DNA of 64,000 nt, from the NCBI GenBank assembly GCA_039707465.1, contig CM077643.1, forward strand, positions 333,952,419 through 334,016,418, given 5' to 3'. Below are positions 33,524-44,701 of this stretch, in pieces (within the stretch, counting starts at the first letter, position 1; each line of letters begins with the position of its first letter). Source of the DNA: Rhabdophis nuchalis (taxonomy: Eukaryota > Chordata > Lepidosauria > Squamata > Natricidae). The position numbers and the translations under genes were made by a program. The notes beneath the pieces are model-generated. The model was not told the origin of the DNA. It saw only the letters and a list, made by a program, of their open reading frames with translations, and searched no databases.

Positions 33524-34156
33524 GTAATCAGAATTTTACAATATGAGTATCACTACACTGAAAGAGAAGCTGACATGGTGTGTGAGAAGTTCCAAGCCAA
33601 GCTGTCCGAAGAATGCTTTGATCCATCTAAAATATCCATTACTGACCTAAGGATCCAACATTGGGAAGGAGCTATACAAGAAGTAAAGGGAGGAACAGCC
33701 AATCAGAAGCTGGCTAGAGAATGTTATTTTCTTTGGAAGACTACCCGCCTGGAGCACTTGACTTTGACAGAGGAAACACGGAAGATCCTCCGGGACCTCA
33801 GGAAAGTTGCCCCTTTGCTTCTGCTAACAAATGGAGACACTGAGACACAAAGAGAAAAGATTGAAGCTTGTGCCTGTCAGGAATTCTTTGATGCAATTGT
33901 TGTAGGAGGAGAGCAGAAAGAAGAGAAACCATCGCCATCCATTTTCCTTCACTGTTGTGAACTTCTAGGAGTCCAGGCTGAGGACTGTGTGATGATTGGA
34001 GACTCTTTAGACACAGACATCCAAGGAGGGTTGAATGCAGGTTTAAAAGCAACCGTTTGGATAAATAAAACTGGAATAGTTCCCAAGGAAATATCTCCTA
34101 TTCCTCACTATACTATTTCTTCCCTTCTTGACCTCCCTAGACTTTTAGTACAATAG
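33524..34156 (+). CDS. NANP: NANP exon 2: HAD phosphatase core and C-terminus
   Basis: Acceptor TTCATAG/GTAATC, 633 nt to the TAG at 34154-34156, giving 210 residues (261 in total with the Met at 32095; human is 248). Visible features are the helical cap region with TDLRIQHWEGAIQE, motif II LLLLTNGD (Thr near residue 153), motif III EEKPSPSIF (Lys near 186) and motif IV GDSLDTD (Asp near 211 and 215, Mg2+ binding). The C-terminal GLNAGLKATVWINK is typical of the family. All catalytic residues are present and there is no frame break, so the gene looks functional. The two-exon structure matches mammalian NANP. Confidence 0.95.
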   Translation, partial: VIRILQYEYHYTEREADMVCEKFQAKLSEECFDPSKISITDLRIQHWEGAIQEVKGGTANQKLARECYFLWKTTRLEHLTLTEETRKILRDLRKVAPLLLLTNGDTETQREKIEACACQEFFDAIVVGGEQKEEKPSPSIFLHCCELLGVQAEDCVMIGDSLDTDIQGGLNAGLKATVWINKTGIVPKEISPIPHYTISSLLDLPRLLVQ

Positions 34157-34189
34157 CATTTTGAAATGAATCAGGTGGCAGATAATTTT

Positions 34190-34386
34190 TTAATTTTTTT
34201 TTTTTTAATATTTAAATTTATACCCCGCCCTTCTCCACAGAGGACCCAGGGCGGCGCACAGGAAATTTAAAAAACATACAAAAATACAATAAATATAATT
34301 TTAAAAAACTATTAAATAACCCCATCCTGCGCTAAAACCAAATTTTAAAACCCAATTTAAAACTATCTTAAGTCCCCAAGGGAGGT
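34190..34386 (-). mobile_element. L2-clade LINE 3' end inside the NANP 3' flank
   Basis: Antisense L2 terminus: TTATACCCCGCCCTTCTCC, then AGGGCGGCGCACAGG and an AT-rich UTR to GGGAGGTTAGGCTAG. It starts 34 bp after the NANP stop and carries an AATAAA hexamer in the NANP sense at 34288-34293. Confidence 0.85.
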
Positions 34387-34930
34387 TAGGCTAGATAATG
34401 TACATGACAGTCTCGTCAAGTAATTTAAGAGTTTAGCCTCTTCAGTTTACAGTTAGAGGGCATTTCTATTTATAAAGTTTACATTGATTTACTTAAAGTG
34501 CTTTGTTCTGTCTTTTTAAAAAAAAACATTCTTGTATTTTGAACATATTTGAGTCTTTTATATGCTGTTCATGTTATTTCAAAGTGTGGACTATACAGAG
34601 TCTGTAAAGAGGCTGGGTTTTTTTGCTGCTCTAAACCAGAATCTTGCAAACTCACAAAATTATCACAGGAGTCCAACAATATCATTTTATTTGTTATGGG
34701 AGTGCATCAGGATATCTAAGACAAGAAATTAGAAACTGAAACTGAGTTGTAGTTTCTGTCTTAAAATAATGCCCACTCAACCAGCTTCTGTAATGATATC
34801 AAAAATAAATATATTTCTTGGTTACTGCTATTCAAAGAAAGCAAATAATCTGGCAATTCATCATTGCATTCCCCCCTCCCCCCTAACGGTAAGCAACACT
34901 AAAGAACAGTTAAGCTGTGAGTCTCAAAAC
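34387..34930. other. Probable NANP 3' UTR / flank
   Basis: Unique AT-rich sequence. A further AATAAA lies near 34804. No gene seen. Confidence 0.35.
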
Positions 34931-34937
34931 TGTTGGA

Positions 34938-35044
34938 CAGTGTTTCTCAACCTTGGCAATTTTCATATGCATGGACTTCAACTCCCAGAATTCCTCAGCT
35001 AGCAAGGTGATCCAGGGTGATATCTGAAAGGATGAGAAACACTG
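34938..35044. mobile_element. hAT-like MITE (CAGTGTTTCTCA family)
   Basis: The ends CAGTGTTTCTCAACCTTGGCA and GGATGAGAAACACTG bracket ACTTCAACTCCCAGAATTCC. The flanking octamers CTGTTGGA and CTGTAGGA match at seven of eight positions. Confidence 0.85.
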
Positions 35045-35052
35045 CTGTAGGA

Positions 35053-37514
35053 TGAAACAGTAATGAAATCGTAGTGCCTCCTGGTGGTCAGTATAACATT
35101 ACATTATGTTGCAAGTGTGAAAAATATTTAAAGACTATATTGTAAAGTATATTCAGCTCAAAAAAATCAGTGTAACTGGCTCAAAGTTCAGTCTGTACAT
35201 TTTTTCCCCTGAAAGTAAAGGATTGCTGTAATTTTAGACATAGTTTTAGTTTATTTAGAATCAGAGCAGAATTAAACGCTACTCAGCAAATGTGTCTTTT
35301 CAGCTTTGTTCTTGCAATGTAATTGCATGGGTTAGTATTTGCAGATGAGAATCAACTGAGAGGATGGAAAAAAACACTTAAATCTCATTCTTAATCCATG
35401 TTTTCATCCTTGTTAAAGTCTTCCAGTTCTTTTATCTTACCTGATAAATACTCCCCTCTAAAGACAAAAAATATCAGTGCTGTTTATATTGATAAACTTC
35501 AATGAAGGCTACAGATTATTCGATTTTTTTTGAGCAGGAGAAATTTAGACACAAAACAGTATAGAGCATGCTGTTGAAGAATCAAAAAAAATTTTTTTTT
35601 AATCTGAACACATAGAATTAATACCTTAGCATCTAAATTCTTGTAATTATAAAATCTTATAAACATATATCAGTACTGATTTTAATGCCAGTATTTCACC
35701 ACTATATGGTACTGAGATCTTTATGTATAATTTGCCAAAGGTTTCTCATATTCTTTAAATATCAGGTCATTCTAAATTATTGTAATAGCTATGGAGTTGC
35801 TGCTGGGGCCATTTTCACTTAACATACCCAGGACTATCTAGCTGGTACACCTGCACGTCACCCATATCAGTCAACAAATACAGAAAGGACACATACAAAT
35901 ATTTCAAACAGAAATATATTGGTTACAGAGACTTATATAAAGAAGCCTTCGCCCGACCTGGTCTTTACTTACCCTACTGCAAAGTTGGGCAACAGGATTG
36001 GGTCCAGCAGGGCCAGTCATTCGCTTTTATGCAGAGTCATTGTTTGTGGAACAGAACTGTGTAAGCAATTTGATTCCCTCAAGCAGGCAGGAATTCTCAT
36101 CAGGAAAATTCTGAGACTCAAAATCTAAAAAGCCCCCCAGCAAAATGTTAGAAAAACATATAGAAACCCAATGTGGCCTTTTAACAATGTCCAAATACTT
36201 AATTCACCCATCAAATGGTGCAGCTGGACCTGCCCCTTGTGCAGAAAACCCAGAAGAGAAGCAGAGGGCTTCTTTTATTACATAGGTGCATAACTCAACC
36301 CCATATTTCTGCCAGTGGTGCTACTGGATCCATAGGCAGCTAGGAGATCAGTCAATGAGTAGACTTGTGGAGGATGGTGGCGTTCTCCAATTCTGATCCC
36401 ACAGGCTAATGAGTTTTATTTGTATTTTATTTAAAAGAAACTTTAATGCTATTTTCAAAACTAAAAACAAAGCAGTTTACAATTAAGCAATTAGAAGCAA
36501 TAAGATAGCTTCAGATTATTCTATTCCAAAAAGCCTTTGGTAGAGTTGTTGTACTGAAAAAGTCCAAGGAATCATGCACAATACAACCAATCCTCGCTTA
36601 ACAATTACCTTGGATGGTGATCATTTACAAATACTCATTTTCAGGCCAAGGTGTGCGCATTTAGGACCAATTTTTGTGTGCCTGACTACAAAAACCTTCA
36701 GCGTGAAATTGATTAAAGTCTTGTCAGTTTCAGACAGCAGCAGGAACCAGCTGGAAGTTCTAATCAACTAATTCAAGTCATAGGGATGAGCTTGTTAACT
36801 TGCACTTTTTAGGGACATTCTGTGAGAAAAAAACAGCTCAGGAAGAGATTACTTTTATAGGCAACCTCTCTGCCCTGTGAGGGGGCAAAAAGAAAAACAT
36901 GGGTCAGGCTTGGTGTACTAGAGAACTTGACTTGAATTAGATAGTATAACCAGTGATGTTATAACCACTTAGTGACCATTTTGATGGAACCAATTGCAGT
37001 CACTAAACAAGGAGAGGTTTGAATTCTACATACCTCTTCCTGTGAGTAGATGTAGTTTTCTTTCCCCAGCCTACTGCTCTTTTTTTTGCCTGTGCCTACT
37101 TTTAACAGTGGCATTAACTTTTATGCTTAGGAAGAAATACATTTTCTTAACTCCCTCAGCATTGCTCCCAAGAAAGTATTAAAGCTGCAGTTCAGCATGA
37201 ATTCTATGGACTTGCTGGCAACATAATGTAATTCTGCCCAACTGTTCTGCTAGATTTCGTATGATAAAGCTGATGAAATGTGGTTGCTAGGGATCTGTAT
37301 GCATGGAAAGCTGTTATGTCTCTGTGCGTAGGTTGGCTTAACTTCAAAGTTATTCATCATCTAGCATGATATAGCAGATGGTAGAACCAAGGGGCCCCAA
37401 GGCAGTAGTAGCTATGCTAATATTTAAAATACTAAGTTTTAAAACTAACAATTTATTTTTATAGCTGAGATCCTGATCCACAGTAATATTAGAGAAACAA
37501 TTTTAAAGCTAAAA
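35053..37514. other. Intergenic, no gene recognised
   Basis: 2.4 kb with only short chance frames. 35920-36128 has an open frame without a recognisable domain. 36582-36640 may be a trace of the CAGGTAGTCC-type MITE. Confidence 0.3.
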
Positions 37515-38008
37515 ATACAAATAATCGGCATAGAGATAGAAGGGATTTTGGAGGTCTTCTAGTCCAACCCCCTGCTCAAGCAGGAGACCCTATACTATTT
37601 CAGACACGTGGTTGTCCATGCTCTTCTTAAAAACCTCCAGTGATGAAGGACCCACAATGTCTGAAGGCAAGCTGTTCCACTGGTTACTTGTTCTCACTGT
37701 TAGGAAGTTTCTCTTTTAATTCCAGGTTGCTTCTCTCCTAGATTAGTTTCCACCCATTGTTTCTTGTCCTGTCTCTGGTGCTTTGGAAAATAAGTTGATC
37801 CCCTCTTCTTTGTGGCAGCCCCTCAAATACTGGAATACTCCTATTATGTCCCCCCTAGTCTTGAATGCAGTATTCCAGGTGAAGTCTTACTAAGGTTTTA
37901 TAAACCAGTACTAATACTTCATGTGATTTTGATTCTATGTCTCTGTTTATACAACCAAAGATTTTATTAGCTGTTTTAGCTGTTGCCACCACTGCACTGT
38001 ATAGTGAC
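37515..38008 (-). mobile_element. CR1 LINE 3'-end fragment
   Basis: AGAAGGGATTTTGGAGGTCT and CTAGTCCAACCCCCTGCTC begin the antisense CR1 end. It continues through coding sequence matching the CR1 C-terminus (ACTGCACTGTATAGTG at the far end) up to about 38008. Confidence 0.8.
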
Positions 38009-38089
38009 CAGTAGGACAGGGGTCCCCAACTCTTGAGCTGCGGCCTGGTAGCAGGCCGTGCAAGGGTGAATGAGTGCACACAGCTCCAT

Positions 38090-38800
38090 GTCTAGTGAAG
38101 AGAAGGACCAGGGAAGATATGATAGCAATGAATGTTCCAATATTTGAGGAGCTGTCAGAGAGACGAAGGGGTCAAGCTATTTTCCAAGGCACCTGAAGGT
38201 CAGACAAGCAATAATGGATGGAAACTGATCAAGGAGAGATTCAACCTAAAAATAAGGATAAATTTTCTGACAGTGAGAACAATCAACTAATGGAACAGCT
38301 TGCTTTCAGAAGTTGTGAGAGCTTTATCACTGGAGGCTTTCAAGAAGAGATGGGACTGCCATTTGTCAGAAATAGTGTAGGGCAGTGATGGCGAACCTAT
38401 GGCACAGGTGCCACAGGCACGCGAAACCATTTCTTAGGGCACGCGAGGCATTGCCTTGTCAGCTCCAGCGCGCATGTGTGTGCTGGCCAGCTGACTTAGG
38501 CCTTCTTTTGAGGCCGTTTTTCGCCCTCTGGAGGCTTCAGGGAAGCTCCTGAAACCTCTGGAGGTGGGGAGGGGAGGCTGTTTTCACCCTCCCCAGGCTC
38601 CTAGAAAGCTTCTGGAGCCTGGGGAGGGTGAAAAAAGCACGCCAAAAGCAGGGGGTCACGCACATAGAATTATGGGTGTGGCATGCCCACGTACGACCCC
38701 CGTGTGCTCCTCCTACTTTTGGCACAGTAGGGTCTCCTGTTTGGGCAGGGGGTTGGACTAGATGACCTACAAGGTCCCTTCCAACTCTGTTAATCTGTAA
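38090..38800 (+). mobile_element. CR1 LINE 3' end, itself split by a hAT MITE
   Basis: The coding C-terminus (AGAAGGACCAGGGAAGATAT onward) runs to the terminal Glu-Met-like codons near 38390, breaks, and resumes at GGGTCTCCTGTTTGGGCAGG with the CR1 terminus GGGGGTTGGACTAGATGACC at about 38747. Confidence 0.8.
38393..38724. mobile_element. Inner hAT-like MITE inserted in CR1
   Basis: The left end CAGTGATGGCGAACCTATGG is intact; the right end is degraded (ACTTTTGGCA). The flanks GTGTAGGG and CAGTAGGG match at six of eight positions. The interior is GC-rich with GGAGCCTGGGGAGGGTGAAA-type units. Confidence 0.75.
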
Positions 38801-38974
38801 CATGTTAATGTGTGTGAGTGGCAGGTGCTCATGCTTACGCAAGGAGCTCTATTAATGCGAGCAGCTGGCACGCACATCTGCCACTTGTGTAAATGGAGCT
38901 AATGTGTGCCCATTACTTGCATTGAACCCCCACTCCCCCACAGGTGGATCTGCAAAGCCGATTGGAGAACCCTG

Positions 38975-40768
38975 CACTAGAGGATATTAAATTTGCTCAT
39001 TTAAATATAATTGTCTGCAGTAGGACTTTGTGATGAAATATGCACTGCCCAATTGCAAAACTAAATTTAGATCTTACATATCTGCCACAACCCAAGTAGG
39101 GTAGAATAGAGCGTGCACAGTGATAAAGCATATTTAGAACCAGATTCCTGCGAGTCTAGCCTATTGCCCTGATATTCTTTGAGAGTCCCCATCCAAAATT
39201 AACAAGACCCAACCTCACTTAGCTTCCTAACCTGAAAGTCATGCCCTTTAACAGTGCTTAAAATATACTAAAAGGAATACTATTTTTGTATTCTTCATTG
39301 TTTTGGGGTAAGGAATCAAAACTAGAACTAACAGCAACTTGACTAGTGAATTGGATCTCTAATTCAATTTCTGGGTACCCTCAGAAAGTGTCCAACACAT
39401 CTGCCCTTGCCCTCTAGGCAAGAAACGCCTTATCCCAAGAACAAGAATCTTATAGCCTCCTTAAAAGTATTTATCAGAAGGAAGAGTACAGCTGCAGCAC
39501 AAGAATTCCAGCAAATACTCTGCTTTTCAATGAGAAGCCTATAAATATGGCAGCAAAACTGTCCATTTGGTAAGTATGTGGGGGTGCCTGTTTTGTGATG
39601 TAGCTGTCCTCGTCTGTTAATTGTTTTGATAAATTACTGTTCTTTTTATCCATATGAGAAATCAGACTAGGCAAGACTAGGCAGACTAGGCAAGACAGGG
39701 AAGGTGTAGATAATGACTAACTAGGAACTTGAAAATAAACATGTCCAGTATTCCTGATACATAGAAAAATCATCCCGATATTCTCAAATTATTAATTTTT
39801 CATTGGTAATTAATATAGATTTAGCCATGAAGCCTATTATGTATATTGCAATGGACATAATATACAGCAGATGGCGTAGATACATTTCCCTATATTACTT
39901 GTGCTGAATTCCGATGGAAAGGGAGTTGTAGGTTATGTATTCAGGAGCTGTAAGGAAGTATGATTGGAAGCAATAAACAGGAGACAAACTGTAGGCGTAG
40001 GCGTTGCCTTCGTAGAAATGTAATTATTTCATAGTCACTTGCATCTATTCCAGTTCCTTTACTTTGATTACAAACTTGTCCTACAAAGCTTTGTCCTATT
40101 ACCACTGCTTGGTTGAGTTTTGAGTTGCAGCTTAACGCAGGCCCCATTCTTCTAACTTGTTCTGAATGTTTGCCCAACTTATGTCCAGCATCTTGGCAGG
40201 AATTGAGTTTATTAGGATTCTGGTTAATATCTCTTTGTACAATAAGATTGTTCCAATGATCATAAAATAAACAAGTCCAATTTCTCTTGGACTTGATCAT
40301 CTGCTCAGATGGCGCCTTCATTATGCTGGCAGACAACTGTAGAAGACTTGTTATTTTTCCAGGATCTCAGAAGTTCTTCATACCACGAACCTCAGGAACG
40401 CTTTGACTTTCCAGCTGGACTTTAGGACAATGACTTATGTAAATCTTTTCTCATCTCATAAGAATAGTATTTTCAAATGCTACTAGATACTTTTTGCTTT
40501 TTACGTGCTCTCTGTTGAGAAAGGTGGTACAAGGGTTTGGAGTTCTTGCCTTAAGAGATATTGATGTCATCCTGTTACACTTCTCCTTAGCTTCAAGTTC
40601 AACCTCCAGGAATTTATTATTTGCAGAGGGGAAGCAAAAGCACCTGAGTCTTGTATCTTAAACATTATCACAAATTTATGGGATAGGTCTTCTTGCATTA
40701 CAGTCCATTTAACCAAATGCATAGAGTATTATCCTGAGAAAGTCAAATATGTGTGAATCTTCATACAT
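38975..40768. other. Intergenic, no gene recognised
   Basis: Unique-looking sequence. A minus-strand frame at 39941-40336 (131 codons, basic, no Met-proximal signal, no known motif) is the longest, but I cannot assign it and would not call it a gene. A short GACTAGGCA-type tandem repeat lies at about 39666-39700. Confidence 0.3.
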
Positions 40769-40770
40769 CA

Positions 40771-40944
40771 GTGGTAGGTTTCAAATTTTTTAGAATCTAC
40801 TCTGTAGGTGTGGCCTATTTTGTGGGCGTGGCTTGGCAGTCATGTGACAGGGTGGGAGTGGCCACCTTTTAAAATGTGGTGAAACTCATTTAACAACGCT
40901 CTTGCTTAGCAACCAAAATTTTGGACTCAATTGTGATGATAAAT

Positions 40945-41026
<82 letters not shown>

Positions 41027-41125
41027 TTTCCTTTCCTTCCCGTTGGGTCACTGGCAGCGGCGGGCCAGATTTACTTCCAGGTACGCCGGTGGAACCCCCT
41101 CTCACCGGTTCTCTAAATTTCACCA
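40771..41125 (+). mobile_element. MITE with GGTTTCAAA terminus, interrupted by (CTTT)n
   Basis: CAGTGGTAGGTTTCAAATTT starts it. GGCGTGGCTTGGCAGTCATG and GCTTAGCAACCAAAATTTT match the inverted copy at 58800-59036. The right part after the microsatellite (ACCGGTTCTCTAAATTTCAC) resembles the far end of the family. Confidence 0.65.
40944..41040 (+). repeat. (CTTT)n microsatellite
   Basis: About twenty uninterrupted TTTC/CTTT units followed by a CCTTTCCTTTCC decay. Long Ser/Phe/Leu or Lys/Glu frames across it are shadows. Confidence 0.97.
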
Positions 41126-41247
41126 ACCGGCTCTCGTGAGTAGGTGCGAGCCTGCAGAAATCCACAACTGTCATACATATACACTACATTCCCACAAATT
41201 ACCAATAAAGGAGAATATTTGTAGTTCAGGGTTGAAATGAGGGATCC

Positions 41248-41645
41248 TTGGTGCTCTCTGAAGTTGCTTGTTTTCTTGCAGACATTTCATTACCCAAACT
41301 AGGTAACATCATCAGTGCTAGTAAGAAATGCTGTTTGCTGTCAGTTTATATTCTGGTGGCTTGCCTGCCAGTGTTGGTGGGTGTGATCTTAGAACTTTCT
41401 TTGAAATTGAACTTCAGATCAATAATCAAGTAAGCAATACTTTAATCAAGAAACAGCTGAAGAGCCAACAGTAAACAGTACAACCAAAAAGATCTCTAAG
41501 ACCACCCCCACCAACATTGATAGGCAAGTCACCAGACTATAAAATGACAAGAAAAAACACTTCTTACTAGCACTGATGATGTTACCTAGTTTGGGTACTG
41601 AAATTTCTGCAACAAAACAAGCAAGTCCGTAGAGTACCAAGGACC
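41248..41645. mobile_element. Palindromic MITE (GGTAACATCATCAGTGCTAG family), full-length copy
   Basis: Left arm 41248-41400 and right arm about 41490-41645 are reverse complements, with a ~90-bp loop. Both encode the same shadow peptide (PKLGNIISASKKC) on opposite strands, which proves the symmetry. The core is GGTAACATCATCAGTGCTAG / CTAGCACTGATGATGTTACC. Confidence 0.88.
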
Positions 41646-41649
41646 CCTC

Positions 41650-42110
41650 TTCCTACAAATTACATTATTGGAATAAAATGAGGACAGATCTTCAATAACT
41701 CACACTGAGATTTCAGAGAAAAATTGAATATAAATGCAATATTAGCATTAATGCATCAATAGGATTCATAACCTGATTTCAAACAACCAACTCAGTTTAA
41801 TTAAAATGTGTGCTTCTAATGCTTGTTTGTCCTTAATTTTAATTTGTAATTTCCTGGTTATACCATTAGTAGTATTCAACTCACAAATTCCTTCACTGCA
41901 TATTATTAGACCTCATACAAACCACAAGAAACTTTTTGTCATCTTCACGCTGCATATTTAATTAAAGCAAATGAAGAGGCTGAGTCGCTCCTTTTTCTTT
42001 GCATGGAGTTTGAAGATCTGTGTAGTTTAACTTTGGCAGCCCTTCTTAAAGTCACCAAGGTTGAGAAACATTGGTGAAGACTGTGTAATTTGGTAGCACT
42101 TTTTAAAGAT
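41650..42110. other. Intergenic, trace of a CAGTGTTTCTCA-type MITE
   Basis: 42005-42080 (CAAGGTTGAGAAACATTGG) looks like the right half of such an element. Nothing else recognised. Confidence 0.35.
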
Positions 42111-42112
42111 GA

Positions 42113-42153
42113 TAGATGGGTAGGTAGGTAGGTAGGTAGGTAGGTAGGTAGGT

Positions 42154-42231
<78 letters not shown>
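42113..42231 (+). repeat. (GGTA)n to (GGCA)n compound tetranucleotide repeat
   Basis: A run of GTAG units switches abruptly to GCAG units near 42155 and continues to 42230. The Cys-Leu-Pro-Ala frame on the minus strand is a shadow. Confidence 0.97.
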
Positions 42232-42578
42232 TTTTGTTTGACAATGTCCTTTAATCTTTCAGTCTCATGAATAACCAGACCTACTTTGACAGACTGGGCT
42301 TCTCTAACAAAACAAAATGGATATTATGTTACTAAGGGTATTTTATTTCTGGGCTATCAAATGAAGGATGTAGTTAATATACTTTTAATTTTGCAGGTAA
42401 AAGGTGAGATTCCCAAATGCCAATGGGATTTTAAAGTCTATTTATTTTACATTTTGCCCTTTCCACTTATATTACTCATCCCTACTGACACTTAGTTCCT
42501 TTTTCTGGGTGCTTTCTGATGTCTGCAATTAACATTTTTGTTTGTTTTTAAAATGGGAATAATAAGCATAAACTAGAG

Positions 42579-42669
42579 CAGTGTTTCTTAGCAACATTGA
42601 GATGCTGGCTGTGGAATTTTGGAAGTTGAAGTCCACACACCTTAAAGTTGCCATGTTTGAGAAACACTG
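42579..42669. mobile_element. hAT-like MITE (CAGTGTTTCTTA family), short
   Basis: The ends CAGTGTTTCTTAGCAAC and TTTGAGAAACACTG are inverted repeats. The flanks AACTAGAG and AACTTGAA match at six of eight positions. It contains GGAAGTTGAAGTCCACAC. Confidence 0.8.
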
Positions 42670-42844
42670 AACTTGAACCTTGCAAAAAAATTATTCTGTA
42701 TTTTTTTTTATTAGTTCTCATACAGCCAATTTGAATTTGAGACATATTTTAAAGAAGAGAATTTCAGTACAATCCTCCTCCTTCCTCCTTCCTTTATTTA
42801 GTTTATGAGCTGGATTCAGGGTGCATTTGGGAATGCACCCTTCC

Positions 42845-44325
42845 TGCAGGTGTCGTGGAAACTGTGTGGTAGCCCAACAGTTTCCGCGACACCTGGAGGA
42901 AGTTGATTATCTAGACCCGCGCCAGTCCGGCTTCCGACCCGGGCACAGCACCGAGACGGCATTGGTCGCATTGGTTGATGATCTCTGGAGGGCGCAGGAT
43001 AGAGGTTATTCCTCTATCCTAGTCCTATTAGACCTCTCGGCGGCTTTTGATACCATCGACCATGGTATCCTATTGCACCGACTGGGGGGGTTAGGGCTGG
43101 GAGGCACCGTTCTGCAGTGGTTCTCGTCCTACCTCTCTGGTCGGTCGCAATATGTGTTGACGGGAGGGCAGAGGTGGACCTCGAGGCCTCTCTTATGTGG
43201 GGTTCCTCCTTTTCAACACATATATGAAGCCGCTGGGTGAGATCATCCGTGGTTTTGGGGTGGAGTACCATCTGTACGCTGATGACACTCAGTTGTACAT
43301 ATCCACCCCAAACCACCCCAACGATGCTGCCGAAGTGCTGTCCCGGTGTTTGGAAGCCGTACGGATCTGGATGGGTGGTAACAAACTCAAGCTCAACCCT
43401 GCCAAGACAGAGTGGCTGTGGTTTCCGGCACCCCGGTTCCAGATTACCGGTAATCCGGTAGCCAGATTACTCCAACTCTGGCCATTGGGGGCGAAACACC
43501 AGCCCCCGTGGAGAGGGCGCGCAATTTGGGTGTCCTCCTGGATTCCCGGCTGTCAATGGAGGACCATGTGGCGGCCGTGGCCAGGGGGGCGTTTCATCAG
43601 GTACGCCTGATGCGCCAATTGCGGCCCTTACTGGACCGGGCTGCACTTCGCACAGTCACTCAAGCTCTCGTGACGTCCCGACTCGACTACTGTAATGCTC
43701 TCTACATGGGGCTTCCCTTGAGGTGCACTCGAAAGCTACAGCTAGTCCAAAACGCAGCCACGTGAGTGATTACGGGAGCCACTAGATGCTCCCACATAAC
43801 ACCGATCCTGCGCGAGCTGCATTGGCTTCCTGTGGCCTTTCGGGTGCGCTTCAAGGTTTTGACGACCATCTTTAAAGCGTTGCATGGCTCGGGGCCTAGT
43901 TATATGCGAGACCGCCTCCTGCCCCATACATCCCTTAGACCGATACGCTCCCACAGAGAGGGCCTTATCAGGGTGCCGTTGGCCGGACAATGCCGACTGG
44001 CAACACCCAGGGGAAGAGCCTTCTCTGTGGTGGGTCCAGCCCTCTGGAATGACCTACCCCCTGAACTACGTACCATCACCGACCTCCACCTCTTCCGCCA
44101 ATGTCTTAAGACATATTTGTTTCAACAAGCCGGCCTAGCCTAACCTCCCATGGGGGACTTTTAGGTAGTTTTAAATTGGGTTTTAAAATGTGGTTTTTAG
44201 CGCAGGATAGGATTATTTAATAGTTTTTTAAATTATATTTATTGTATTTTGTATGCTTTTTAAATTTTCTGTGCGCCGCCCTGGGTCCTCTGTGGAGAAG
44301 GGCGGGATATAAATTTAATTTAATA
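42845..44325 (+). mobile_element. L2-clade LINE, 5'-truncated, RT disabled
   Basis: It enters in mid-RT ([21 protein letters not shown]), keeps AFDTIDHG (near 43045) and YADDTQLY (near 43280), and ends with CCGCCCTGGGTCCTCTGTGG and an AT-rich tail. A deletion of about 25 bp removes QGSVLSPL after CGVP (near 43205), there is an extra ~20 bp near 43440-43465, and a TGA sits at about 43764. It is therefore inactive. Confidence 0.88.
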
Positions 44326-44469
44326 AACAAATGCATGTCTTTCATTATTCCCCATGGTTTGTACTCTTTGCGGCTTCACACATGTCCATGGGGTTTCTGG
44401 AAAGAAATTTGTCCATAGCTCCCTTTCAGACAGAATTCAGAATTGTGGACAGCTTAGGATGCTTTAGCT

Positions 44470-44693
44470 CAGGGGTCCCAACCATTTTGGCACCAGGGAC
44501 TGGTTTCATGTTAAAAAACATGAACCACGCCTGCGCTCTCCCACCCCCGGTGCGTGCTCTGCCCAGGGGGCTGCCCCTCCTCCCTCCCTCCTCCTCTCTG
44601 GCCCTTTCTAAGAGTTGCACTGTTCACTGCGGCCCGGTTCCTATCAAGCCACGGACCGGCACCAGTTCGCACCCCGGAGGTTGGGGACCCCTG
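44470..44693. mobile_element. hAT-like MITE (CAGGGGTCCCAACC family) with 8-bp TSD
   Basis: The ends CAGGGGTCCCAACCATTTTGG and GGTTGGGGACCCCTG are inverted repeats. The octamers CTTTAGCT (44462-44469) and CTTTATCT (44694-44701) match at seven of eight positions. The interior is GC-rich. Confidence 0.9.
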
Positions 44694-44701
44694 CTTTATC
44701 T

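Larger units (their letters stand above)
38017..38974. mobile_element. Outer hAT-like element, split by CR1
   Basis: The left end CAGGGGTCCCCAACTCTTGA and the right end GATTGGAGAACCCTG are imperfect inverted repeats. The flanks CAGTAGGA and CACTAGAG are loosely matched (about five of eight). Its interior is interrupted by the CR1 at about 38090-38800. Confidence 0.6.

Noticed and set aside
39941..40336. 131-codon minus-strand frame
   Set aside because: No recognisable family motif, no splice context, and no second copy in the window. Kept only as part of an unassigned stretch.
40890..41240. Frames coding Phe-Leu-Ser or Lys-Glu repeats
   Set aside because: Translation of the (CTTT)n microsatellite.
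41945..42244. Cys-Leu-Pro-Ala repeat frame
   Set aside because: Translation of the GGTA/GGCA array.
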